This document shows positions 1 to 6,851 of a DNA stretch of 16,368 nucleotides, one piece after another. How positions within the stretch are numbered: position 1 is the stretch's first letter; the number at the start of each line of letters is the position of its first letter. Made by a program: the position numbers and the translations under genes. Under the pieces are notes generated by a model that did no database searches, was not told the DNA's origin, and worked only from the letters and a program-made list of their open reading frames with translations. Source of the DNA: an uncultured Mogibacterium sp. (lineage in GTDB: Bacteria; Bacillota_A; Clostridia; Peptostreptococcales; Anaerovoracaceae); contig NZ_CALHTQ010000100.1 in NCBI RefSeq assembly GCF_938039775.1, positions 1 to 16,368 of the forward strand, written 5' to 3'.

Positions 1-5
1 TATCT

Positions 6-32
6 AATAATGCGTTATTGTACTACGTAGTA
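6..32. repeat. Small palindromes downstream of the flavoprotein gene
   Basis: A perfect 12-bp palindrome, TACTACGTAGTA, lies at 21-32. Beside it, at 6-19, is a 5-bp inverted repeat AATAA/TTATT with a TGCG loop. Both lie within 50 nt after the flavoprotein stop codon. There is no T-tract on the minus strand after them, so they do not make a convincing terminator. A protein-binding site for a gene beyond the left edge is possible. Confidence 0.3.
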
Positions 33-50
33 TATCACCTTTATTAGCGA

Positions 51-1028
51 TTACTTTGAAGGCGATGGAGTTGGCTCACAAACTGCTGTATAGTGTGCCT
101 TCCTCGCTTTGAAAGTCTCATCCTTAAATAGGTTCATGAGTCTACCTTCGTTCTCAAAGATATCCTGACCATGTAATGCTTTTCCAGATAGAATATCGTG
201 AGCATGATGAAGAGTAGCTGGATCGAACTTGAGTCGTAATGCTCCGTCCATCATAACGAGCTCACCCTTAAGTCCGCAAAGCTCGCACTCAGCTTCGTTG
301 GTATCTGGGTGGATATAGAAGTTGTTACCATGACAGTGAGGACATGCACCCTTGTGTCCCTTGAAATAGTCAAGCTTATCGTTTTCTGGATCCATAATCA
401 TGAGATTTCTCTCTCTGATATCCTTCGCAGCTTCAACTAGATTCCTCCCGATTTCCTTAACGCGAGCAACCTTATCATCCTGCATGAGAACATCCTTTGA
501 CCAAGAGAAGTAATCATTATCAACAACCTTCCAGCCAGGGCTCATAGCGAGCATTGCGTGATCAGTCTCAGTACGCACAGCCCAGTCAGATCCACCAATT
601 CCGAGGAATGAAATCGCTCTCTGCTTGAAATACTTCATTGGTAGTGGCTCTTTGCCCTGTTCCATCATCTTTGCCTGACATCCGAGCATTAAACCAGTAT
701 CATGACCAGGCCCCATTCTATCCATTAGGTTATGGAACATACCTGTACCACCTGACTCAAATATTGGGTCTACAACTAGTATTCCGTCTGAATCGGTCAT
801 CTTCTCATATAGCTCTGCAAAGTCGTCCTTCTGCGAACAGACCATCCCCTTGCCCATTACGAGAGCTCTTGAACAAGCGACACATCCAGTACATGGCTTG
901 ATGTTCCAGTCAAATAGATGGATAAACTCTATATCGCACCCCATCTCCTTTGCCTCTTCAAGTGCAACGCGACACATAGTGTCATTATTACCGTTCTTTG
1001 TTCCTAGAGAAATTCCTAAAATTTTCAT
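51..1028 (-). CDS. Flavodoxin-fold NAD(P)H/FMN oxidoreductase with Cys cluster and C-terminal zinc ribbon
   Basis: Likely a cytosolic flavoprotein of the NADPH-dependent FMN reductase / iron-sulfur flavoprotein superfamily; the substrate is unknown. From the chosen start, residues 1-20 hold a beta strand followed by a phosphate-binding loop (GTKNGNND) typical of FMN sites. Cysteines 46, 49, 52 and 64 form CX2CX2CX11C, resembling the compact cluster motif of iron-sulfur flavoproteins but with a longer last spacer. Near the C terminus, Cys229, 232, 248 and 251 form two CX2C knuckles of a zinc ribbon, an unusual extension for this family. An in-frame ATG lies 24 nt upstream at 1052, but the one at 1028 is preceded by GGGGG with a 7-nt spacer and begins with the usual MKILGIS, so I chose it. 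The gene stands alone, 150 nt after the anti-sigma gene. Fold is confident, reaction is not. Confidence 0.85.
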   Translation of the reverse strand: MKILGISLGTKNGNNDTMCRVALEEAKEMGCDIEFIHLFDWNIKPCTGCVACSRALVMGKGMVCSQKDDFAELYEKMTDSDGILVVDPIFESGGTGMFHNLMDRMGPGHDTGLMLGCQAKMMEQGKEPLPMKYFKQRAISFLGIGGSDWAVRTETDHAMLAMSPGWKVVDNDYFSWSKDVLMQDDKVARVKEIGRNLVEAAKDIRERNLMIMDPENDKLDYFKGHKGACPHCHGNNFYIHPDTNEAECELCGLKGELVMMDGALRLKFDPATLHHAHDILSGKALHGQDIFENEGRLMNLFKDETFKARKAHYTAVCEPTPSPSK

Positions 1029-1154
1029 ACTCAATCCCCCAACATTTACCATAAATCATCCATTTATAAGCACTTGTTAAAAACAAAACACTGCTTACAA
1101 CTAGATATTACAATAGGAGGATTCATTTGTATAATTGATATATACACATAAGTA

Positions 1155-1174
1155 TCATAACTGTTATGTTATGA
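1155..1174. repeat. 7-bp perfect inverted repeat after anti-sigma gene
   Basis: TCATAAC and GTTATGA pair perfectly around a 6-nt spacer, starting 5 nt after the anti-sigma stop codon. The stem is AT-rich and not followed by a run of T on the minus strand, so it is at best a weak terminator. It could instead be an operator for the flavoprotein gene. The rest of 1053-1178 is AT-rich, with no -10/-35 pair I trust. Confidence 0.3.
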
Positions 1175-1178
1175 ACTG

Positions 1179-1901
1179 CTAGCCTATAAACCCATTACTT
1201 TTAGTCCATATCAGCTTCGATTTACGTTTAACTACATTAAACTCCCTTTTATATCTTTCAAGATTAAATTCATCTTGTGGTATGGTGTAAATAAGAACCT
1301 CTCTTTCCTTATACCTCTCCCATGCATCTGATGACATATAATAAACTTCCTCTATATCAGCTAACTTTTCTTCTCCCTTCTCATCTTCATACGAATACTC
1401 CCTATTTGGTCCTTTCCAAATTACTTGGTCGGAATAAATGCTATCGTTATTAGTTCTATGTGTACGATTCAAAACTAGAATGAGTGTTTTTCCGTCAGAT
1501 GAGATAACATAATCAACGTCTCGATACTTCTCACTAGTTTGCATACTATCTTTTACCCACTTTATTTTCGCCTCTTTGTATGGCATATAAATCCTGTGAT
1601 TATCGTAATAGTCCCAAGCACCTACAGCTACGATTGCTGTAAATATGACCGATATCAAAATTGTTAGTTGTATCTTTAAACTAATTCTCTTACGTATTCT
1701 ATTAAGGGATTCATATATACTTTTATTTTCATTATTGACCGTATTAATATATGTTTCATCTACAGATAACTTTTTAAGCTCTTCACTACAGTTTTCACAT
1801 TCTTCTATATGTTCATCAACTAGAGTTTTACTATCGTTAGACAAGACCTCATCGACATACAAAGGCAGTAAGTCTCTAATCACGTCACAGCTTATCTTCA
1901 T
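1179..1901 (-). CDS. Zinc-finger transmembrane anti-sigma factor
   Basis: Predicted membrane-bound anti-sigma factor that holds the ECF sigma factor encoded just upstream inactive until a cell-envelope signal arrives. The N-terminal cytosolic part carries the ZAS/zf-HC2 signature: Cys5, then His31-x3-Cys35-x2-Cys38. A linker rich in charged residues leads to a single membrane segment at about residues 77-95. The remaining ~145 residues should lie outside the membrane and are rich in charged and aromatic residues; I do not recognise a domain there, and this would be the sensing part. The ATG overlaps the sigma-factor stop codon (ATGA, 4 nt) and has GGAGG 7 nt upstream, so the pair is translationally coupled. 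The assignment as anti-sigma is firm; the signal is unknown. Confidence 0.9.
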   Translation of the reverse strand: MKISCDVIRDLLPLYVDEVLSNDSKTLVDEHIEECENCSEELKKLSVDETYINTVNNENKSIYESLNRIRKRISLKIQLTILISVIFTAIVAVGAWDYYDNHRIYMPYKEAKIKWVKDSMQTSEKYRDVDYVISSDGKTLILVLNRTHRTNNDSIYSDQVIWKGPNREYSYEDEKGEEKLADIEEVYYMSSDAWERYKEREVLIYTIPQDEFNLERYKREFNVVKRKSKLIWTKSNGFIG

Positions 1902-2383
1902 TTTAAAACCTCCAAACTATCCTTTATCTTTAAACGACTTCTGTGGTAAGTAACGCGTGCCCAACCGTCAGATTTACCGAACAACGACCCTATGTCACTA
2001 AACGATAAGTCGGCATAAACCCTGAGCATAAAAACTTCTTTATATGGCTCATCTAAAGCATGGATTGCTGCTCTTAATTCAGCTGACTGTTCTCTGTCTA
2101 GAATAACGCTCTCGACACTGTCACCAACAAGGTTATCTGACTCATCGCATTTTAACTCACACAGACGGTTATTCTTATTTACATAAGTAAAATAAATATT
2201 CTTAGCAATTTGGCAAAGCCACACCCTGGCACTCGATTCTCCGCGGAACGAATCAAGGTTTTTAAGCGCTCTAAAGAAAGTCTCCTGTGTAATTTCTTCG
2301 GCGAGCAAAGAGTCTTTACACATAGAGAAAATGTATCTATAGACCGAGGTGAAATATTCACGATATAGCTGGTCTAAATCCAT
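1898..2383 (-). CDS. ECF-subfamily RNA polymerase sigma factor
   Basis: A group 4 (extracytoplasmic function) sigma-70 factor. Numbering from the ATG at 2386, region 2 spans about residues 5-70 and includes the characteristic EEITQETFFRALKNLDSF helix and the -10-reading segment around RVWLCQIAKN. Region 4 spans about 103-156, with a helix-turn-helix (LSFSDIGSLFGKSDGWARVTYHRSR) for -35 recognition. Region 1 and most of region 3 are absent, as usual for the family. Two ATGs lie in tandem: GGAGG is only 2 nt from the one at 2386 but 5 nt from the one at 2383, so I prefer 2383. It is paired with the overlapping zinc-finger anti-sigma gene and likely transcribes its own operon from the site at 2420-2445. 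Regulon beyond that is unknown. Confidence 0.93.
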   Translation of the reverse strand: MDLDQLYREYFTSVYRYIFSMCKDSLLAEEITQETFFRALKNLDSFRGESSARVWLCQIAKNIYFTYVNKNNRLCELKCDESDNLVGDSVESVILDREQSAELRAAIHALDEPYKEVFMLRVYADLSFSDIGSLFGKSDGWARVTYHRSRLKIKDSLEVLK

Positions 2384-2419
2384 CATATCCTCCTTTAGTA
2401 TTTGCGTTTCTATACATAT

Positions 2420-2445
2420 GACTCTGCTTAATCTAAAACGTTACA
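2420..2445 (-). promoter_or_regulatory. Candidate ECF-sigma autoregulatory promoter
   Basis: On the minus strand, TGTAAC (2445-2440) is followed after 16 nt by AGTC (2423-2420). This is close to the AAC-type -35 and CGTC-type -10 found for many Firmicute ECF sigma factors, with one mismatch in each half. TTTT follows shortly after the -35 AAC, as often seen in such promoters. It would give a leader of roughly 25-30 nt before the sigma gene, which fits autoregulation. Confidence 0.45.
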
Positions 2446-2473
2446 AGATACTCTCTTATATTTTAAATATATT

Positions 2474-2516
2474 GAAATAAAAAAAGAAAGTCCATGAGTA
2501 TAACACCGACTTTCTT
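2474..2516 (-). terminator. Rho-independent terminator of the folate operon
   Basis: Read on the minus strand, AAGAAAGTC (2516-2508) pairs perfectly with GACTTTCTT (2492-2484) around a 15-nt loop, followed by a T-rich tract continuing to about 2474. It begins 33 nt after the folB-folK stop codon and separates the folate operon from the sigma/anti-sigma operon. Confidence 0.85.
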
Positions 2517-2549
2517 AGAATATGTGAAAATATTTAATTAGCTTAGCTT

Positions 2550-3368
2550 TTATCCTTTAAGCTCTTCAAGTAGTTGCATTACTGTCTTGTTAAGTGCAGG
2601 ATGGCGGAGATGAGGTGCAATCTGAGCTAATGGAGCTAGCACAAAATCTCTCTTATGCATCTCGATATGAGGAATAGTAAGATTATCTTCTTCAATTATA
2701 CAGTCATCATACATGATAATATCGAGATCCAGAGTCCTTGGTCCCCAGTGCACCTTCCTCTCGCGATGTGCCTCAAGTTCAATTAGCTGTAGCTCGCTAA
2801 GGAGCTCTTTAGGAGATAGTAGCGTATAAACTTGCAGCACTCCATTTAAGAAATCATCCTGCTCAACACCACCATAAGGCTCTGTTTTAATATATTCAGA
2901 TACTTTATTAACTCTGCACCCTTCGATTTCTCCTATACTCTTAACTCCGAAGTCAAGGTATGCATCTTTATCGCCCATATTTGATCCGATAGCGATGTAA
3001 GCATTGTGCCAGAAGCGCTCAATCTTGACAGAAGCCTCTCTAAGAGGAAGTCCAATCGGAGCCCATGGCTTCTTGATCTCAACAGAGACACCCTTCACCA
3101 TATCATATCGGAGCAGCATTGCCTCAGCTAACTCTTCAGCAGCAGTTTCAAGAAGCTTCACGGTATGAGTTTTAGTGTATTCGGTGACAAATGATGCCAC
3201 ATCACCATAGTTAATAGAGGCCTCTAGATCGTCTGTCTTGCCCGCTAGTCTAGTATCCGTATATAACTTTATTGTAAACACAAACTTCTGCCCTAAGGTA
3301 TTCTCTTCAGGGAATACCCCATGATTTGCAAAGACTTCAAGATCAGTTATTTTAATCTCATCGTACAT
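2550..3368 (-). CDS. folBK: Bifunctional dihydroneopterin aldolase / HPPK (FolB-FolK fusion)
   Basis: Two successive steps of the pterin branch in one cytosolic polypeptide. The FolB half (about 1-120) cleaves dihydroneopterin to 6-hydroxymethyl-dihydropterin and shows the aldolase features NHGVFPEE with Glu22, Asn53-Tyr54-Gly55 and Lys100 in EIKKPWAPI. The FolK half (about 123-272) transfers pyrophosphate from ATP to that product. It has GSNMGD at 128-133 and the HPPK signature around RKVHWGPRTLDLDI at 204-217, with Asp214 and Asp216 as expected Mg ligands. The linker is only a few residues. The ATG is preceded by GAGGAG with a 7-nt spacer. It is the last gene of the folate operon, 68 nt after folP, and is followed by a terminator. 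Fusions of these two domains are known; function is secure. Confidence 0.96.
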   Translation of the reverse strand: MYDEIKITDLEVFANHGVFPEENTLGQKFVFTIKLYTDTRLAGKTDDLEASINYGDVASFVTEYTKTHTVKLLETAAEELAEAMLLRYDMVKGVSVEIKKPWAPIGLPLREASVKIERFWHNAYIAIGSNMGDKDAYLDFGVKSIGEIEGCRVNKVSEYIKTEPYGGVEQDDFLNGVLQVYTLLSPKELLSELQLIELEAHRERKVHWGPRTLDLDIIMYDDCIIEEDNLTIPHIEMHKRDFVLAPLAQIAPHLRHPALNKTVMQLLEELKG

Positions 3369-3436
3369 TTTCCGTCTCCTCGCGTACGTTCAAGCTGTGT
3401 AAATTATTGATAATATGTTCCATTTACAAACTTATC

Positions 3437-4249
3437 TTAGATACGTTCCCTTAGAATTGCCTGCATGGTCTTCATCGCACGATAGTTCTCTTTTACATCA
3501 TGTACTCTAATTATTGATGCCCCCTGAGCTACTCCGTAAGCTGTTGTTGCTATAGTTGCCTCGAGTCTCTGATCCACTGGTAGGTCTAGAATCAGTCCAA
3601 GTGTGGACTTTCTAGAAGTGCCCAGTAGAACCGGTAACTCTAGCTCCTTCATTTTATCTAAGTGATGCATAGCCATAAGATTATGCTCTGGTTTCTTTCC
3701 AAAGCCAAAGCCGGGATCCATTACAATCTTATCCACGCTTATGCCGTGAGCCTTAGCGATATCGATACAACCACGCATATCATCTAGCCATTCTTTAACA
3801 AAATCAGTGTAGTCAGTATTGCTTCTATTATGCATGAGACAAACTGGGACGTCATACTTCGCAGTTGCTTCAGCTACCTTTTCATCGTACTTGAACCCCC
3901 ATACATCATTAACCATATCAGCTCCACAATCAAGAGCAGCATCTACTACAGAGCCCTTGTAGCTATCGATAGATACTGGAACATCAAAACGCTCTTTTAC
4001 AGCTCTGATTACAGGTACGATTCTCTCAATCTCTTCCTCTTCCGTAATCTGAATATGTCCGGGTCTAGTCGACTCACCACCGATATCAATAATTGCAGCA
4101 CCCTCATGAATCATATCTTCAACGTGGCGTAGCGCACTATCCATGTCGTTCCACTTACCTCCGTCAGAAAATGAATCGGGAGTGAAGTTAAGAATTCCCA
4201 TGATGTAGCAATCGTTTTTTAGATCAAAGTTTTTATTTCCAATTTTCAT
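3437..4249 (-). CDS. folP: Dihydropteroate synthase
   Basis: Condenses 6-hydroxymethyl-dihydropterin pyrophosphate with p-aminobenzoate to give dihydropteroate; this is the sulfonamide target. Counting from the ATG at 4249 (270 residues, a normal length), both family signatures are visible: IMGILNFTPDSFSDGG near residues 16-31 and IIDIGGESTRPG near 53-64. Downstream are Asn114-Asp115, the pterin-site stretch MDPGFGFGK near 177-184, GTSRK at 210-214, and the C-terminal RVHDV at 248-252. A GTG at 4270 would add seven residues, but it has no ribosome binding site. The ATG at 4249 has AGGAA 4-5 nt upstream and starts a natural N terminus. It lies between the HD-domain gene (54 nt) and folB-folK (68 nt). 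Confidence 0.96.
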   Translation of the reverse strand: MKIGNKNFDLKNDCYIMGILNFTPDSFSDGGKWNDMDSALRHVEDMIHEGAAIIDIGGESTRPGHIQITEEEEIERIVPVIRAVKERFDVPVSIDSYKGSVVDAALDCGADMVNDVWGFKYDEKVAEATAKYDVPVCLMHNRSNTDYTDFVKEWLDDMRGCIDIAKAHGISVDKIVMDPGFGFGKKPEHNLMAMHHLDKMKELELPVLLGTSRKSTLGLILDLPVDQRLEATIATTAYGVAQGASIIRVHDVKENYRAMKTMQAILRERI

Positions 4250-4303
4250 TTTATTCCTTATCCTTTCCACATAACTATTGTGGACTTAGCAAAATGAACC
4301 ACA

Positions 4304-4864
4304 TTAGTACTTGATGTTCAGATTCTTCTTATCATCCGGCCACTTGCATGTATCACGTGAATCACAGCTTAAGCATAGACGCGATTCCTTATCCGCACGC
4401 TTAATGACATAGGCTAATCTTCCTATAAGACCGCCAGTCTCTTCAGGTTCAGAATGACCTCGGTGGCCATGAACCGCAGAAATTATTGCTTCTCTCTCTT
4501 CATCGCTATATGATGACCTCTTCAAAATTTCCTTTGCAATCCTAGCGCCTGCTTCATCATGAGGAATGCCATCATTATACTCCTCACTTCGTCCTATATC
4601 GTGAAGTAAAGCAGCCGCATAGATTAAATCTTTATCTATCTGGAGCCCTTCCTCAAGCGAGTATATATACGCTAGTCGGGCAACATCCATTAGATGAACG
4701 AAATCATGCTTACAGTAGATTCTATCAATTTCAGCAATCTCAATTTCTTCCATACACCTTAGCCAATATTCATCACGGTAGATGGACTCAAGCCTCTTCA
4801 TAGACTCATTGTTATTAGAAGTAATTTCGCTACAAGTATTCAAATTTATTACAGAATAAGCCAT
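4304..4864 (-). CDS. HD-domain metal-dependent phosphohydrolase in the folate operon
   Basis: A 186-residue cytosolic HD-superfamily protein. The metal-binding H...HD...D pattern is His57, His88-Asp89 and Asp158, with further histidines at 53, 102, 132, 134 and 137. HD proteins hydrolyse phosphate esters such as nucleotides. The tail has an unusual CX2CX5C (Cys164, 167, 173) followed by Trp and a basic stretch, which could bind a metal. The gene starts 8 nt after the folE stop, consistent with coupling; an AGGTAG just over the folE stop is the only visible binding site. No Nudix-type FolQ/NudB gene is present in this operon, and the position directly after folE makes dephosphorylation of dihydroneopterin triphosphate the most economical role. 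That role is inference. A general nucleotidase role is the alternative. Confidence 0.88.
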   Translation of the reverse strand: MAYSVINLNTCSEITSNNNESMKRLESIYRDEYWLRCMEEIEIAEIDRIYCKHDFVHLMDVARLAYIYSLEEGLQIDKDLIYAAALLHDIGRSEEYNDGIPHDEAGARIAKEILKRSSYSDEEREAIISAVHGHRGHSEPEETGGLIGRLAYVIKRADKESRLCLSCDSRDTCKWPDDKKNLNIKY

Positions 4865-4872
4865 TTAATCCA

Positions 4873-5430
4873 CTACCTATGCTCTAGCATTCTAAAGAAT
4901 GTATTTTGTAGGCATTCATCGTTCTCGAAGCTTCCGCGAGCCATAACCGTAACTGTCTTGGTTCCAGGTTTCTTGATACCACGCATAGTCATGCACATAT
5001 GTTCAGCTTCAATCATAACCATAACGCCCTTTGGATTTAGCTCCTCCATGAATGCATCAGCAATCTGCGAAGTCATTCTCTCCTGCAGCTGCAGTCTCTT
5101 GGCAAATACCTCAACCGTTCTAGCCATCTTGCTAAGTCCAATTACCTCGCCATCAGGTATGTATGCGATAGCAACGCGTCCATAGAATGGTAGCATGTGA
5201 TGTTCGCATAGTGAGTAAAACTCTATGTCCTTTTCAAGAACTATGTCATTGTTCTCAACGTTAAAGCGCTTCGCCAGGTGTATGCTTGCCGAGTCGGTAT
5301 ATCCACCGGCTAATTCTTCATACATTTTGGCAACACGTTCAGGAGTTTCGAGCAATCCCTCTCTTGTGACATCCTCACCAATTCCATCGAGTATGAGCCT
5401 TACACCCTCCATGATTTTTTCTCTATCCAT
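4873..5430 (-). CDS. folE: GTP cyclohydrolase I (type IA, zinc)
   Basis: Opens the pterin pathway by converting GTP to 7,8-dihydroneopterin triphosphate in a homodecameric cytosolic enzyme. At 185 residues it is typical of short bacterial forms. The conserved blocks are [13 protein letters not shown] at 73-85, GLSKMAR at 98-104, [11 protein letters not shown] at 114-124 and [11 protein letters not shown] at 141-151. The zinc ligands Cys75, His78 and Cys146 are all present, marking it as the zinc-dependent IA type rather than the IB (FolE2) type. The start codon lies inside the end of folC (8-nt overlap), with GGGGGA 6 nt upstream, so it is translationally coupled to folC. Its product feeds the next gene's presumed hydrolase. 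Confidence 0.97.
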   Translation of the reverse strand: MDREKIMEGVRLILDGIGEDVTREGLLETPERVAKMYEELAGGYTDSASIHLAKRFNVENNDIVLEKDIEFYSLCEHHMLPFYGRVAIAYIPDGEVIGLSKMARTVEVFAKRLQLQERMTSQIADAFMEELNPKGVMVMIEAEHMCMTMRGIKKPGTKTVTVMARGSFENDECLQNTFFRMLEHR

Positions 5431-6721
5431 TGTTCGTCCCCCTTGTTTCTATAATCCTTTTTACATCCCCCAGGAACGATAGTGACCCGCACACTAGTAT
5501 CACATCATCCCTACTAGCGTATTCATACGCTTTATCAATTCCCTGATAAATACTATCCGATGCCTCGACATGCTTAGAATAAGCACGGGCTTTTTCAGCG
5601 AGTTCTCGTGCAGGCATAGCCCTATCGTTATTTGGAGTCTCAACTGTTATAACCTGCTTTGATAACGGTACTAGGTGTGAGAGCAGCTTAACGTACTCCT
5701 TATCTTTAAATACACCTATAACGAGTATCACCTTCTTATCCCCAAAATACTGGCGAATTGACGATTCAAGTGCAATAGCTGCACCCTCGTTATGTGCACC
5801 GTCGATGATTACCGTTGGTGCCTTTGCTAGCTCTGTGAATCGTCCAACCCACCTTGCAGCTTTTAGTCCATCATAAATAGCCTTATCTGGTATTAGGACA
5901 CCTTTATCTCTTAATGCCTCTACCGCAAGTAGAGCAAGCGAGGCATTGCTGAATTGGTGCGTTCCTGCAAGCGATATGGTCACGTTATCCCACGTGCGAT
6001 AATTAAAGCGTTGTTCTCCAATTCCATATGAAATCGGTTCAATAGCAGCTTCATCAACCACTCTGAGTTCAGATCCAAGTTCAGCGCACTTAGCAGCTAG
6101 CACATCTTCAGCATCAGCATGCTGCTTAGCACTTACCGCTATGGTATCAGGCTTTATTATGCCAGCTTTCTCACCGGCTATTTCCCTAATAGTCTCTCCA
6201 AGAAATGCCATGTGGTCCTTAGAAATTGGCGTTATCACTTCAACCAGGGTTGTACCTACGACATTCGTCGCATCCTCTCTGCCGCCTAGTCCAGTCTCTA
6301 ATACTACAAAGTCGCACCTTCTACTCTTGAAATATAACATAGCAAGTGCCGTTTCTGCTTCGAATAATGTCGGTGAATTAAGTCCATCCGCCTCCATGCT
6401 GCTAATCGCTTCGGCTATCTCTGTCGTATGACGTGCAAGTTCATCGTCTGCGATATGAACACCATTTACCTGAAACTGTTCTCCGTATTCAAAAAGCCAC
6501 GGAGAAAAGTAGCACCCCGTGGTATATCCTGCTTGAATTAAGATACTAGATAGATACGAGAGAATCGACCCTTTGCCATTGGTGCCAGCGACATGAATAA
6601 ACTTTAGCTCATCTTGTGGATCACCCAGTCTGTGGAGTAGCTCGCGCATACTGTCCAGGCCAAGTACACTTCCGTATCTAGATAGTTCATCCAGATATAC
6701 TCTTGACTCCTTGTAATTCAT
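5423..6721 (-). CDS. folC: Folylpolyglutamate synthase / dihydrofolate synthase
   Basis: A 432-residue Mur-ligase-family enzyme that adds glutamate to dihydropteroate and/or extends folate polyglutamate tails, using ATP. The N-terminal P-loop [12 protein letters not shown] (about 41-52) is the family hallmark. [15 protein letters not shown] is the Mg/ribose-side motif, [10 protein letters not shown] lies in the middle domain, and DGAHNEGA begins the C-terminal substrate domain. The ATG has GGAG 6 nt upstream. It is the first gene of the folate operon, following a promoter at 6753-6781, and its end overlaps folE by 8 nt. Whether it is bifunctional or only FPGS cannot be told from sequence alone; as the only folC here beside folP, both activities are likely. 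Confidence 0.95.
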   Translation of the reverse strand: MNYKESRVYLDELSRYGSVLGLDSMRELLHRLGDPQDELKFIHVAGTNGKGSILSYLSSILIQAGYTTGCYFSPWLFEYGEQFQVNGVHIADDELARHTTEIAEAISSMEADGLNSPTLFEAETALAMLYFKSRRCDFVVLETGLGGREDATNVVGTTLVEVITPISKDHMAFLGETIREIAGEKAGIIKPDTIAVSAKQHADAEDVLAAKCAELGSELRVVDEAAIEPISYGIGEQRFNYRTWDNVTISLAGTHQFSNASLALLAVEALRDKGVLIPDKAIYDGLKAARWVGRFTELAKAPTVIIDGAHNEGAAIALESSIRQYFGDKKVILVIGVFKDKEYVKLLSHLVPLSKQVITVETPNNDRAMPARELAEKARAYSKHVEASDSIYQGIDKAYEYASRDDVILVCGSLSFLGDVKRIIETRGTNNG

Positions 6722-6752
6722 TTATTGCTCCTAACTTGTTTTAACTCCATAT

Positions 6753-6781
6753 ATTTTAATGCAGTTAGTGAATTCTATCAA
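6753..6781 (-). promoter_or_regulatory. Sigma-A-type promoter of the folate operon
   Basis: Minus strand: TTGATA (6781-6776), 17-nt spacer, TAAAAT (6758-6753). Each hexamer is one base from consensus and the spacing is optimal. The implied start site near 6746 gives a leader of only about 25 nt before folC. That leaves no room for a tetrahydrofolate riboswitch. Confidence 0.75.
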
Positions 6782-6788
6782 GTGATAA

Positions 6789-6828
6789 TCGCAATATAAA
6801 CCTCCCTGTTTCAAAGCAGGGAGGTTTT
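6789..6828 (-). terminator. Terminator hairpin after the ABC permease gene
   Basis: AAACCTCCCTG (6798-6808) and CAGGGAGGTTT (6817-6827) form an 11-bp perfect stem with an 8-nt loop, 24 nt after the permease stop codon. On the minus strand the tail is TTTATATT, a short T-rich run. The GC-rich stem makes it a good terminator of the Bce-type operon. The opposite strand also ends in TTTT, but no plus-strand gene needs it. Confidence 0.75.
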
Positions 6829-6851
6829 GTATCAGTATTGAGTTATCATAA

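Noticed and set aside
638..901. Open frame on the plus strand inside the flavoprotein gene
   Set aside because: It lies wholly opposite a well-supported gene, has no recognisable motif and no convincing ribosome binding site; composition is what antisense of a coding region gives.
1645..1953. Plus-strand open frame opposite the anti-sigma gene
   Set aside because: Fully antisense to a gene with clear zinc-finger and membrane features; Ser/Leu-rich shadow translation.
4250..4270. GTG start adding seven residues to folP
   Set aside because: No ribosome binding site before the GTG, while the ATG at 4249 has one and gives a normal N terminus.
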